A stretch of DNA of 34,074 bases from Desulfobacterales bacterium (GTDB lineage Bacteria > Desulfobacterota > Desulfobacteria > Desulfobacterales > JAHDSC01), in the NCBI GenBank assembly GCA_016931455.1, contig JAFGES010000063.1:1-34074 (forward strand), given 5' to 3'. Shown one piece after another: positions 14,284 through 22,771 of the stretch; positions within the stretch are counted from its first letter, which is position 1, and each line of letters starts with the position of its first letter. Under the pieces are notes generated by a model. The model searched no databases and had not been told where the DNA came from. It saw nothing but the letters and a program-made list of their open reading frames with translations. The translations under genes were made by a program, and so were the position numbers.

Positions 14284-16929
14284 ATGTTTAGTCGCTTAAC
14301 TCAGCTTTTAATCGCAATAATTTTTTGTTTTCCAACTACCGTTTATTCGCTGGAAGTCGTCCGTGTGGCCGTCTTACCATTTGAAATTCTATCATCGCAA
14401 GACTTTCAATATCTGCAGACGGAAATTCCGAATGTCATCAAGGAACAACTGAAACAACAAGGTGCGATCATAGTGGATTCGGAAAGTGTTGCCGCCTTTT
14501 CCCGGGAAACGGAAATTAAAAGTGCCGATACAATTCGTAATCTGGGTATTAAAATTACTGCTGATTATGTTGTCTGGGGAAGTTTGACCTGGATCGGCCC
14601 AAAGTTTAGTCTTGATGCAAAGATGGTTGAGTCTTTTGGAAAAACACATCCGGATGCTTTTTTTATGGAAGGTGAAAATATCGAAAATCTTTTGGGCATC
14701 GTAAAAGAACTTTCCCGCACGATCAGCATGAAGCTTTTTAAGCAGCAGACAATCGCCGAAGTGCTGATTACAGGTAATAAGCGCATAGAAAATGATGCGA
14801 TCAAAAGGATTATCAAAACTCAGGCCGGTGATCTCTATCTTCCTGAGAGTCTCTCTGAAGACCTTAAGGCGGTTTACGCAATGGGATACTTTGATGATGT
14901 CCGGATTGAATCTGAAAACGGAACCCAAGGAAAAATCATCACATTTATAGTCAAAGAAAAACCGACTATCCGGATGATTCGCATCAAAGGCAACCGAGTC
15001 TATGACGATGAGGAAATAAAGGAAAATCTAGATCTGAAAACCGGTTCAATTCTAAATATATTCAAAATACACGGTAATGTTAAACGAATCGAAGACCTTT
15101 ATCGTGATAAAAATTACCATAATGTCAAAGTTACCTATTCGGTCAATCTGCTGGAACATAATCAATCGGACCTGGAATTTGTTATTGAAGAAGGCGAAAA
15201 ACTCCAGATAAAGCAGATCGCATTTATCGGAAACACTGCCTATACCGGCGAAGAACTAAAAAAAATGATGAAATCTTCGGAAAAAGGGTTTTTTTCTTGG
15301 TTGACTTCTTCAGGAGAATTGAACACGGAAAACTTAAATCAGGATATCGCCAAAATTTCGGCTTTTTATCATAATAACGGTTATGTCCAAGCCAAATTGG
15401 GCGAACCTCAAATTCAATACGAGGGTGAATGGATAAATATCACGATCAAAATTGATGAAGGTCCACAATTTAAAGTCGGAAATGTCAAGCTTGCAGGTGA
15501 TTTGATTTTTTCCGAGGATGTATTGCAGAAAGACCTCAAAATCAATAAGGAAACATTTTTTAACCGCGAAGTTGTTCGTAAAGATATACTCATGCTGACG
15601 GATCTTTATTCGGATGAAGGTTATGCCTATGCAGATATATCGCCTCGGATTGATAAAAATCTTGACACATTAACCGTTGATATTACTTACAGCATTGAAA
15701 AAGGTAAACAAGTTTATTTTGAAAAAATTATTATCGATGGAAATACAAAGACCCGGGACAAAGTGATTCGGCGTGAGCTTACGGTTTACGAACAAGAACT
15801 TTACAGCGGAAAGCAATTAAAGAGAGGTATTCGTAATCTATATCGACTCGATTACTTTGAAGATATAAAGGTCGATACCCTTAAGGGGAGCAATGACGAT
15901 CAAATGCTTTTGAAAATCGACGTCAAGGAAAAGCCCACCGGTATTTTCAGCTTTGGAGCCGGTTACAGCAGCGTTGAAAATGTTTTTGTCATGGGTTCCA
16001 TCGCGCAACGAAACTTTCTAGGATACGGTCAAACACTTCAATTGAAAGCCGAGATTGGAGGCACAACCAATCGGTTCACACTTAGTTTTACCGAACCATG
16101 GCTTTTTGATATCCCCTTATCCGCAGGCATAGATGTCTATAATTGGGATCGAGATTATGATGATTATGATAAAAACAGTAAAGGCGGCGGCATCCGTTTC
16201 GGTTACCCGATTTATGATTTTACACGGGCATATCTTTCCTATTCTTATGAAGTAGCCGACATTTCCGACATTGAGGAAGATGCCGCACTTTCAATATGGG
16301 AATTAGAAGGAATCAATGTGACCAGCAGCATATCGGCTTCGGTGCGCTACGATTCCAGAGATAGGGTTTTTAATCCTACCGAAGGACAGGACCACAGTTT
16401 TACCGTCGAATATGCCGGGATCGGTGGTGACATTGCTTTTACAAAATATTTAGCTGAAACCGGATGGTATATTCCCTTATTCAAGGGTACGGTAGGATTT
16501 TTGCATGGCAAAGGCGGCTGGGTTGAAAAAAATTCCGGAGGAAAATTACCCGATTACGAAAAATTTTATCTGGGGGGTATGAATTCATTAAGAGGCTTTG
16601 ATTGGCGCGACATCTGCTTAACGGAACTTAACAGTGATGGGGAAGAAACTGAAGTCGGCGGCAATAAATTTATCCAGTTTAATCTCGAATTTATTGTACC
16701 CTTGATTAAACAAGCAGGCATCGTTGGGGTACTGTTTTTTGACGCCGGCAATGTTTATGGTAAAGAAAGAGATTTTGATTTCAGCAATCTGCGTGAAAGT
16801 GCAGGATTTGGTTTTAGATGGTATTCTCCCATGGGTCCGATCCGGATTGAAAACGGCTATATTCTTGATCCCGAAGAAGGCGAGAGCCGCAGCGGACGCT
16901 GGGAGTTTAGTATGGGCTCGGTATTTTAA
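14284..16929 (+). CDS. bamA: Outer membrane protein assembly factor BamA with extra N-terminal domain
   Basis: 881 residues from the ATG at 14284, chosen because GAGGG lies 7 bases before it and a clean signal peptide follows (1-22, cleavage after VYS). BamA inserts beta-barrel proteins into the outer membrane. Residues about 23-150 form an extra domain (VVRVAVLPFE, IKITADYVVWGSLT) that resembles TolB-N/FlgO-type alpha/beta domains and is absent from E. coli BamA. Five POTRA domains follow (about 155-545; starts at VLITGNKRI, IRIKGNRVYDDEEI, IAFIGNTAYTGEEL, VKLAGDLIF and IIIDGNTKTRDKVI). The barrel covers about 549-881, with the lock motif MNSLRGFDWRD in loop 6 and a terminal phenylalanine. 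Without the extra domain the length would be close to the family norm. It is followed by skp, its periplasmic chaperone partner. Confidence 0.95.
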   Translation: MFSRLTQLLIAIIFCFPTTVYSLEVVRVAVLPFEILSSQDFQYLQTEIPNVIKEQLKQQGAIIVDSESVAAFSRETEIKSADTIRNLGIKITADYVVWGSLTWIGPKFSLDAKMVESFGKTHPDAFFMEGENIENLLGIVKELSRTISMKLFKQQTIAEVLITGNKRIENDAIKRIIKTQAGDLYLPESLSEDLKAVYAMGYFDDVRIESENGTQGKIITFIVKEKPTIRMIRIKGNRVYDDEEIKENLDLKTGSILNIFKIHGNVKRIEDLYRDKNYHNVKVTYSVNLLEHNQSDLEFVIEEGEKLQIKQIAFIGNTAYTGEELKKMMKSSEKGFFSWLTSSGELNTENLNQDIAKISAFYHNNGYVQAKLGEPQIQYEGEWINITIKIDEGPQFKVGNVKLAGDLIFSEDVLQKDLKINKETFFNREVVRKDILMLTDLYSDEGYAYADISPRIDKNLDTLTVDITYSIEKGKQVYFEKIIIDGNTKTRDKVIRRELTVYEQELYSGKQLKRGIRNLYRLDYFEDIKVDTLKGSNDDQMLLKIDVKEKPTGIFSFGAGYSSVENVFVMGSIAQRNFLGYGQTLQLKAEIGGTTNRFTLSFTEPWLFDIPLSAGIDVYNWDRDYDDYDKNSKGGGIRFGYPIYDFTRAYLSYSYEVADISDIEEDAALSIWELEGINVTSSISASVRYDSRDRVFNPTEGQDHSFTVEYAGIGGDIAFTKYLAETGWYIPLFKGTVGFLHGKGGWVEKNSGGKLPDYEKFYLGGMNSLRGFDWRDICLTELNSDGEETEVGGNKFIQFNLEFIVPLIKQAGIVGVLFFDAGNVYGKERDFDFSNLRESAGFGFRWYSPMGPIRIENGYILDPEEGESRSGRWEFSMGSVF

Positions 16930-16946
16930 CGATAGAAAGGAGATAA

Positions 16947-17495
16947 ATGATGCGAACTTGTAAGATAGCTTTTATTGTGACGATATTTTCTTTTTTTTGT
17001 ATTTCGATGTCTTCTTATGCAGCCGATGTCGCTAAAATCGGTGTTGTCGACTTCCAAAGAATCCTTGAAACGTCAAGTGCAGGCAAAGACGCACAGATTG
17101 AAATCAATAAGCAGGGTAAAAAAATGGAAGCAGACCTTAAGGAAAAAGGAGATGAAATCGAAGAACTCAAAAAAAAACTTGAACGTGAAACCCTTGTTAT
17201 GAGTAAAGAGATGCGCGAGGAAAAAGAACGTGAAGTCAGAATTAAAATAAATGATTTTAAAACCCTTCAGAAAAAATATCTGGATGATTTCAAAGGATTT
17301 GAAGCCAAGCTTGTTAGAAGAATTCAGGAAGCGGTTTTCAATCTTGTTGACGATATCGGCAAAAAAGAAGGTTATCTATTGATCGTCGAAAAGCGTCAAG
17401 GCGGCGTATTGTATGCCCCGAATTCAATTGATATAACCGACCAACTGATACAGCAATATAACACTGAATTTTCGAAAACAGCTGATAAAGAATGA
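16947..17495 (+). CDS. skp: OmpH/Skp-family periplasmic chaperone
   Basis: 182 residues. Skp holds unfolded outer-membrane proteins in the periplasm and delivers them to BamA. A signal peptide is clear: MMRTCKIAF, a hydrophobic core, and cleavage after SSYA near residue 25. The mature part starts with the family strand VAKIGVVDFQRILETSSAGK, followed by a long charged coiled coil (about 50-135, Lys/Glu-rich), then the closing strand segment EGYLLIVEKRQGGVLYAPNSIDITDQLI. Two adjacent ATG codons (16947 and 16950) follow an AGGAG; the second has the better spacing. The place right behind bamA and before lpxD matches many Proteobacteria. Confidence 0.92.
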   Translation: MMRTCKIAFIVTIFSFFCISMSSYAADVAKIGVVDFQRILETSSAGKDAQIEINKQGKKMEADLKEKGDEIEELKKKLERETLVMSKEMREEKEREVRIKINDFKTLQKKYLDDFKGFEAKLVRRIQEAVFNLVDDIGKKEGYLLIVEKRQGGVLYAPNSIDITDQLIQQYNTEFSKTADKE

Positions 17496-17518
17496 ACTAA
17501 AGAAGGGTGCGTTTTATC

Positions 17519-18556
17519 ATGGAGATATCATTATCGGAAATCTCAAAAATTATTGAAGGTGAAATCAAAGGTGATCCGGAAAAAATCATTAGCGGGATTG
17601 CTCCTTTTGAGAATGCAACCCCAGACGAGATCACATTTGCCGGTAGTGCAAAATTTTTAAAAAAAATCAATGAAACTCGTGCCGGCGCCGTAATTGTACC
17701 TATCCATTTCAAGGAAACTTCTAAAAATATCGTCCAGGTCGATAATCCTCAGGTTGCTTTTGCTAAACTTTTGAACACTTTTTATCCGCCTTTTAAACCG
17801 AAATCCGGTATTAGTTCAAATGCCGATATCGGAAATAATTTTTCCTGTGGCAAGGAGGTCTATATTGCACCTTTTTGCGTGATTCAAGACAACGTCATAT
17901 TGGGTGATCGCGTCATTATTCATCCCAACGTCGTTATCGGCAACGATGTGGTCATCGGCAATGATGTGGAAATCTATCCGAATGTAACTGTGCTTGAACG
18001 CTGTCGAATCGGCTCGCATGTAAAAATTCATGCCGGCTCGGTGATCGGCAGCGATGGTTTCGGCTTTGCACATGACGGAAAAACCTATCATAAAATTGTT
18101 CACACAGGTATCGTTCAAATCGATGATGATGTTGAAATCGGTGCCGGTAATACCATCGATAGAGCGACTTTCGGTAAAACCTGGATTCAAAAAGGCGTCA
18201 AAACCGACAACCTCGTTCATATTGCCCATAATGTAACCGTCGGTGAAAATACCGTATTAGTCGCACAGGTTGGAATTTCCGGCAGCACGACCATCGGCAA
18301 AAATGCTGTATTAGCCGGTCAAGCCGGGGTTTCAGGACATTTGAAAATTGGAGATCATGTGACAATCGGCCCCCAAGCCGGAATAGCTAAATCGGTACCC
18401 AGTGGTATGGTGGTGTCCGGTTCACCTGAGATGCCCCATAAAGTATGGCTCAAAGTGCAGAATATTATTCCGAGACTGCCGGAACTTAAAAAAAAGCTTT
18501 TGGAATTGGAAAAAAAATTAAACAGTTTTGAAAAAAACAAAAAAACTGAAAAATAA
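17519..18556 (+). CDS. lpxD: UDP-3-O-(3-hydroxyacyl)glucosamine N-acyltransferase
   Basis: 345 residues from the ATG at 17519 (MEISLSEISKIIEGEI, the usual family start). A GTG at 17507 is possible but would overlap its own ribosome site. LpxD transfers a hydroxyacyl chain from acyl-ACP to the 2-amine of the UDP-sugar, the third step of lipid A synthesis, in the cytoplasm. The N-terminal uridine-binding domain (1-100) precedes a left-handed beta-helix made of hexapeptide repeats (about 100-310; IGNDVVIGNDVEIYPNV, VGENTVLVAQVGISG). The catalytic histidine lies in LVHIAHNV. The C-terminal helix is Lys/Glu-rich (KKLLELEKKLNSFEKNKK). It is part of the lpxD-fabZ-lpxA block. Confidence 0.95.
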   Translation: MEISLSEISKIIEGEIKGDPEKIISGIAPFENATPDEITFAGSAKFLKKINETRAGAVIVPIHFKETSKNIVQVDNPQVAFAKLLNTFYPPFKPKSGISSNADIGNNFSCGKEVYIAPFCVIQDNVILGDRVIIHPNVVIGNDVVIGNDVEIYPNVTVLERCRIGSHVKIHAGSVIGSDGFGFAHDGKTYHKIVHTGIVQIDDDVEIGAGNTIDRATFGKTWIQKGVKTDNLVHIAHNVTVGENTVLVAQVGISGSTTIGKNAVLAGQAGVSGHLKIGDHVTIGPQAGIAKSVPSGMVVSGSPEMPHKVWLKVQNIIPRLPELKKKLLELEKKLNSFEKNKKTEK

Positions 18557-18576
18557 GCGCTCAACGGAGAAAAAAA

Positions 18577-19026
18577 ATGAAAAAAACTTATGACGTTCGC
18601 GAAATCATGAATTTTCTGCCACACCGTTACCCTTTCATTCTCGTTGATCGAGTTATTGAGCTTTTACCCGGTGAAAAAATAGTTGCCCTAAAAAATGTTA
18701 CCATTAATGAGCCTTTCTTTCAGGGTCATTTTCCTGGGATTCCGATTATGCCGGGCGTTCTGATCATTGAAGCCATGGGCCAGGCAGGCGGTGTTCTCTC
18801 TTTTGCTTCCCTGCCGGAAGAAAAACAAGGTTCAATAATATATTTTATGGGCATGGACAAAGTAAAATTTCGCAAACCCGTCATTCCCGGCGATCAACTT
18901 ATTTTTGAAGTAAAAGTATTAAAACAACGGGCAAAAGCGGTTAAGATGGCCGGAATTGCTACCGTTGAGGACAATCTTGTCGCTGAAGCCGAACTTATGG
19001 CTACCATTGGAGAAAAAAACGAATGA
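18577..19026 (+). CDS. fabZ: 3-hydroxyacyl-ACP dehydratase FabZ
   Basis: 149 residues, standard length. FabZ dehydrates 3-hydroxyacyl-ACP in fatty acid elongation. It competes with LpxA/LpxD for hydroxyacyl-ACP, which explains its conserved place between their genes. The hot-dog fold motifs are intact: LPHRYPFILVDRV, then catalytic H51 in GHFPGIPIMPGVLIIEAMGQ, with E65 as the second catalytic residue, and KFRKPVIPGDQLIFE. A CGGAG ribosome site lies 10 bases before the ATG. The stop overlaps the lpxA start by four bases (ATGA), so expression of the two is coupled. Confidence 0.97.
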   Translation: MKKTYDVREIMNFLPHRYPFILVDRVIELLPGEKIVALKNVTINEPFFQGHFPGIPIMPGVLIIEAMGQAGGVLSFASLPEEKQGSIIYFMGMDKVKFRKPVIPGDQLIFEVKVLKQRAKAVKMAGIATVEDNLVAEAELMATIGEKNE

Positions 19027-19793
19027 TTCATCCTACCGCAATTATCGACCCAAAAGCAGAAATAGATTCTAATGTTCAAATCGGCCCTTACTCGATCATT
19101 CAGGGCAACGTTTTTATCGGATCGGGAACCGTTATCGGATCACATGTCGTTATTGACCAATATGTTACGATAGGTAAGGACTGTCGGATATTTCAGTATG
19201 CCGCCATAGGTGCCGCACCTCAGTCTTTGAAATTTCAAGGTGAAAAAACTTATGTTAAAATCGGACGGGGCAGCATTTTAAGAGAATTTGTGACGGTTCA
19301 CAGGGGCACCCAATTCGGAGGAGGAATCACTGAAGTCGGAGAGGAAAACTTTTTAATGGCCTATACCCATATTGCACATGATTGTAAAACCGGGCGAAAC
19401 GTTGTTATGGCCAACAATGCAACCCTGGCCGGTCATATCACCATCGGCAACTATGCAACCATCGGTGGACTGGTTGCAATTCACCAGTTTGTCAGAATCG
19501 GCGATTATGCTTTTGTCGGTGGAAAAGCTGCAGTGGTCAAAGATATTCCCCCCTATGTTATTGCAGCCGGAGACAGAGCTCGATTACATGGCTTAAACAG
19601 CGTCGGACTCAAGCGCCATGGGTTTTCACAAAGCACGTTATCGTTGCTCAAAAAAACCTACCGCATTATTTTCCGAATCGGACTAACGCTCAATGAAGCG
19701 CTTGAAAGAGTGGTAGCAGAGGTCGAGCAGACGCCTGAAGTAGTTAATTTTATAAACTTTATTAAAGCATCCCAACGAGGGATGACCCGTTAA
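19023..19793 (+). CDS. lpxA: UDP-N-acetylglucosamine acyltransferase
   Basis: 256 residues. LpxA starts lipid A synthesis by adding a hydroxyacyl chain to the 3-position of UDP-GlcNAc. Hexapeptide repeats of a left-handed beta-helix fill residues 1-190. The catalytic His is H119 in YTHIAHDC (E. coli H125), with H116 beside it. The substrate-binding and C-terminal helical parts are standard (ANNATLAGHI, PPYVIAAGDRARLHGLN, GLKRHGFS). If the dehydrogenase two genes downstream is a GnnA, LpxA here may accept a 3-amino sugar nucleotide, as reported for Acidithiobacillus ferrooxidans. The sequence alone does not decide this. Confidence 0.96.
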   Translation: MIHPTAIIDPKAEIDSNVQIGPYSIIQGNVFIGSGTVIGSHVVIDQYVTIGKDCRIFQYAAIGAAPQSLKFQGEKTYVKIGRGSILREFVTVHRGTQFGGGITEVGEENFLMAYTHIAHDCKTGRNVVMANNATLAGHITIGNYATIGGLVAIHQFVRIGDYAFVGGKAAVVKDIPPYVIAAGDRARLHGLNSVGLKRHGFSQSTLSLLKKTYRIIFRIGLTLNEALERVVAEVEQTPEVVNFINFIKASQRGMTR

Positions 19794-19813
19794 TCAATTT
19801 TAATCATAAAATC

Positions 19814-20623
19814 ATGATGCGAATAGGACTCATTGCGGGAGGCGGCCAATTTCCCATAATTTTTGCCAAAGCCGCCCAGTTAAAAGGTTTTGATGTTTAT
19901 GCCGTTGCTTATCTGAATGAGGCCGATGCAATTCTTGAAAATCATGTTAAATCGATTGAATGGATGCATCTTGGACAAATCAAACGACTGATAAATTTTT
20001 TTAAGCGGCACAAAATCGAGCAAGCAGTCATGATGGGCGGAATAAAAAAAACCGGAATGTTTTCCGATGTCAAGCCGGACATGAAAGCCATTGCTCTAAT
20101 TGCCGGTCTTGTACATACTCACGATGACGGCCTATTAAGGGCATTTGCAGGCATACTTGAAAAGTCAGGCATTCAAATAAAGGCAGCAACATTTTTACTC
20201 CCCGACCTTCTGGCTCCAACAGGTTGCTGGACCAAACGCAAGCCCAATCGATCCGACAAAGCCGATATCAAGCTGGGCTGGAATATTGCAAAGGAAATCG
20301 GACGCCTTGATATCGGACAGTGTGTCGTCGTCGGGGGGGGATCCATTTTGGCTGTAGAGGCAATTGACGGTACGGATGCCACCATCTTGCGCGGCGGAAA
20401 ACTCGGCAATGGAACTGCGATTGTGGTCAAGGTATGTAAACCCAACCAGGATATGCGATTTGATATTCCTGCCGTCGGTGCACAGACCATTGAAACCATG
20501 CATGCGGCGGGTGCCAAGGCACTTGCCGTTGAAGCTGGAAAAGCCGTTGTTTTTGATCGAAAAGAAATGATAGCGCTTGCCGATCAATTCGGTATTTCAA
20601 TTGTTGCCTTAAATAACGGTTAA
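19814..20623 (+). CDS. lpxI: UDP-2,3-diacylglucosamine pyrophosphatase LpxI
   Basis: 269 residues, the DUF1009/LpxI family. LpxI hydrolyses UDP-2,3-diacylglucosamine to lipid X and UMP and replaces LpxH in Alphaproteobacteria, deltaproteobacteria and others. The N-terminal domain starts MMRIGLIAGGGQFPIIFAKA. The C-terminal catalytic domain has GQCVVVGGGSILAVEAIDGTD, then RFDIPAVG with D217 at the place of the catalytic Asp225 of the Caulobacter enzyme, and ALAVEAGKAVVFD. No LpxH-type metallophosphoesterase occurs in the window, in line with this. ATG at 19814 or 19817 is possible; no ribosome site is evident. It lies between lpxA and the oxidoreductase. Confidence 0.93.
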   Translation: MMRIGLIAGGGQFPIIFAKAAQLKGFDVYAVAYLNEADAILENHVKSIEWMHLGQIKRLINFFKRHKIEQAVMMGGIKKTGMFSDVKPDMKAIALIAGLVHTHDDGLLRAFAGILEKSGIQIKAATFLLPDLLAPTGCWTKRKPNRSDKADIKLGWNIAKEIGRLDIGQCVVVGGGSILAVEAIDGTDATILRGGKLGNGTAIVVKVCKPNQDMRFDIPAVGAQTIETMHAAGAKALAVEAGKAVVFDRKEMIALADQFGISIVALNNG

Positions 20624-20664
20624 AAAGAAGGCTTACCTTAAATCTTTAAGAATTGGAAATTTCA

Positions 20665-21621
20665 ATGCAAAAATTCCGAGTCGGTGTTGTCGGTGTAGGA
20701 TATCTCGGCAAATTTCATGCTGAAAAATATGCACGTATGGATAATGTTGAGCTTGTAGCCGTTGTCGATACCGACAAAGCACAAGCTGAGGCGATTGCCG
20801 GCAAAAACGGCACAAAAGCGTACCAAAGCTATAAAGACATTTTCGGAAAAGTGGATGCAGTTAGTATTGCCGTTCCTACGCCGCTTCATTTTAATGTCGG
20901 CAAAGATTTTTTGGAAAACGATATCGATATTCTAATCGAAAAACCAATGACAATGACCCTTGAAGAGGCGGATGAATTGATACGGATTGCAGAATCTAGA
21001 GGTCTGATTATTCAGGTCGGACATCTTGAACGTTTTAATTCAGCCGTCATTGCTCTGCAGGATATTGTCAAAAAACCAAAGTTCATTGAATCACATCGCT
21101 TGAGTACATATAAGGATCGCTGCATAGATGTCAGCGTGGTACTAGATCTCATGATCCATGATATCGATATTATATCCAACTTTGTTGAATCGGATATCAA
21201 GCATGTCCATGCTGCCGGCATACCGGTTATCACCGAACATACCGATATTGCCAATGCACGCCTTGAATTTAAAAACGGATGCGTTGCCAATGTAACCGCC
21301 AGCAGAATCTCTACCAAAAATGAGCGAAAAATCAGGCTATTTCAGAAAGATGCTTATATATCCGTCGATTTTGCCAATCATGAGATAACGGTTATCCACA
21401 AAAACGGCAACGGCTTGGAAAGCCCGATACCCGGCATGGGTATGAACCAATTATGTTTTACAAAAGGAGATGCCCTGGAAGATGAACTGAAAGCATTTGT
21501 TCGATCCGTCATTGAAAGGGAAGTACCGAAAGTTTCAGGCCCGGTAGGACGTGATGCTCTAAAGATCGCACTCAATATCATGGAACAAATCCACATGACG
21601 AACAAACAATTTATGCGTTAA
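20665..21621 (+). CDS. Gfo/Idh/MocA-family oxidoreductase, possibly GnnA-like
   Basis: 318 residues from the ATG at 20665, with GGAA 6-7 bases before it; a TTG 12 bases upstream is less likely. The N-terminal Rossmann fold binds NAD(P) through GVVGVGYLGKFHAEKYARM. The family Lys lies in EKPMTMTLEEAD. The C-terminal substrate domain has VGHLERFN and LDLMIHDIDIISNF, with the usual Asp and His. These enzymes oxidise or reduce sugar hydroxyls. Its place between lpxI and lpxB suggests a UDP-sugar of lipid A. GnnA of A. ferrooxidans and Campylobacter jejuni, which oxidises the 3-OH of UDP-GlcNAc, is of this family and lies in lpx clusters. Its partner GnnB, a PLP aminotransferase, is absent from this window, so the function stays open. 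Confidence 0.85.
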   Translation: MQKFRVGVVGVGYLGKFHAEKYARMDNVELVAVVDTDKAQAEAIAGKNGTKAYQSYKDIFGKVDAVSIAVPTPLHFNVGKDFLENDIDILIEKPMTMTLEEADELIRIAESRGLIIQVGHLERFNSAVIALQDIVKKPKFIESHRLSTYKDRCIDVSVVLDLMIHDIDIISNFVESDIKHVHAAGIPVITEHTDIANARLEFKNGCVANVTASRISTKNERKIRLFQKDAYISVDFANHEITVIHKNGNGLESPIPGMGMNQLCFTKGDALEDELKAFVRSVIEREVPKVSGPVGRDALKIALNIMEQIHMTNKQFMR

Positions 21622-21627
21622 TATCCC

Positions 21628-22764
21628 ATGCCCATAAATTCTAAAAAAAAATGTGTCATGATCATAGCCGGTGAGGCTTCCGGCGACCATCACGGAGCGA
21701 TGCTGGTTGAGGCCATGCGCAAAAAAGATCCTAATCTTCTTTTTTTCGGCATCGGGGGTCAAGCGCTTAAAAATGCCGGCGTCAAAATCTGCATTGATGC
21801 CTCAGAGCTTTCGGTTGTGGGGATAACCGAAGCATTTTCCAAGTTGCCGTACCTTTTCAAGGCTGTTTCCACAGCTAAAAGACTCTTGAAAACATTGCAT
21901 CCCGATCTTCTTATACTGATTGATTTTCCGGATTTCAACCTTCATGTTGCCGCCCGTGCAAAAAAGCTTTCAATACCTGTTTTTTATTACATCAGCCCTC
22001 AGATTTGGGCCTGGAGATCCGGTCGTGTAAAAAAAATCAAAGCTCGCGTCAATCATGTGGCGGTTATCCTGCCCTTTGAAGAGAAATTTTATCGGCAACA
22101 TAATGTTCCCGTTACCTTTGTCGGTCATCCTTTACTTGACACCTATCGCCCTACCGGAGAGACGGCATATAACCCAAGCCCTATTCCGACGGTCGGCCTT
22201 TTACCCGGTTCTCGTGATAGGGAGATTGCCGGACACCTTCCCGTCATGCTTGATGCAGCCCGAATTCTGCTTAGAAAAGGCCGAAAGATAAAATTTATCA
22301 TTTCAGTTGCAGACACCGTCAAACGAGACTCTATCGAAGCAATCTTGAAGAACTATCCGGAGGCTGCGGATTTTGAAATGATAACGGATAATGTAAACAA
22401 AGTTTTTGAACGGTCTCATCTTGTTGTCGCTTCATCCGGGACGGTTACCCTTGAAGCCGCAATTTCCGGGATTCCAATGGTTATCATTTACAAAGTGTCC
22501 CCTTTCAGTTATTGGGTCGGCAAGAAGTTAATCAAAGTTAAAGACATCGGATTGGTGAATCTTATTGCAGGCAAAAGAATTGTTCCTGAATTGTTGCAGG
22601 AGCAGGCTACGCCATTAAACATCGCCGATAGGGTTGATAAGATGCTCAACGATACGACCGGCCTTGCATATCTGCGAGACGAACTCTTTAATATAAGAAA
22701 GATATTAGGGCAAACCGGTGCTTCAGAGCGCACAGCCGATATTGCCATGCAAATGTTATCATAA
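21628..22764 (+). CDS. lpxB: Lipid-A-disaccharide synthase
   Basis: 378 residues, normal length. LpxB, a family GT19 enzyme at the inner face of the membrane, joins lipid X and UDP-2,3-diacylglucosamine into the lipid A disaccharide. Conserved stretches are all present: AGEASGDHHGAMLVEAM at 12-28, FFGIGGQALKNAG, DFPDFNLHVA, YYISPQIWAWR, FVGHPLLD, LLPGSRDREI and VASSGTVTLEAA. The start ATG lies 7 bases behind the oxidoreductase stop. A short gap leads to the acyltransferase gene. No truncation is seen. Confidence 0.97.
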   Translation: MPINSKKKCVMIIAGEASGDHHGAMLVEAMRKKDPNLLFFGIGGQALKNAGVKICIDASELSVVGITEAFSKLPYLFKAVSTAKRLLKTLHPDLLILIDFPDFNLHVAARAKKLSIPVFYYISPQIWAWRSGRVKKIKARVNHVAVILPFEEKFYRQHNVPVTFVGHPLLDTYRPTGETAYNPSPIPTVGLLPGSRDREIAGHLPVMLDAARILLRKGRKIKFIISVADTVKRDSIEAILKNYPEAADFEMITDNVNKVFERSHLVVASSGTVTLEAAISGIPMVIIYKVSPFSYWVGKKLIKVKDIGLVNLIAGKRIVPELLQEQATPLNIADRVDKMLNDTTGLAYLRDELFNIRKILGQTGASERTADIAMQMLS

Positions 22765-22771
22765 ATTACAA

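Noticed and set aside
20653-20664. TTG start for the oxidoreductase
   Set aside because: The ATG at 20665 has a well-placed GGAA and gives the usual family N-terminus.
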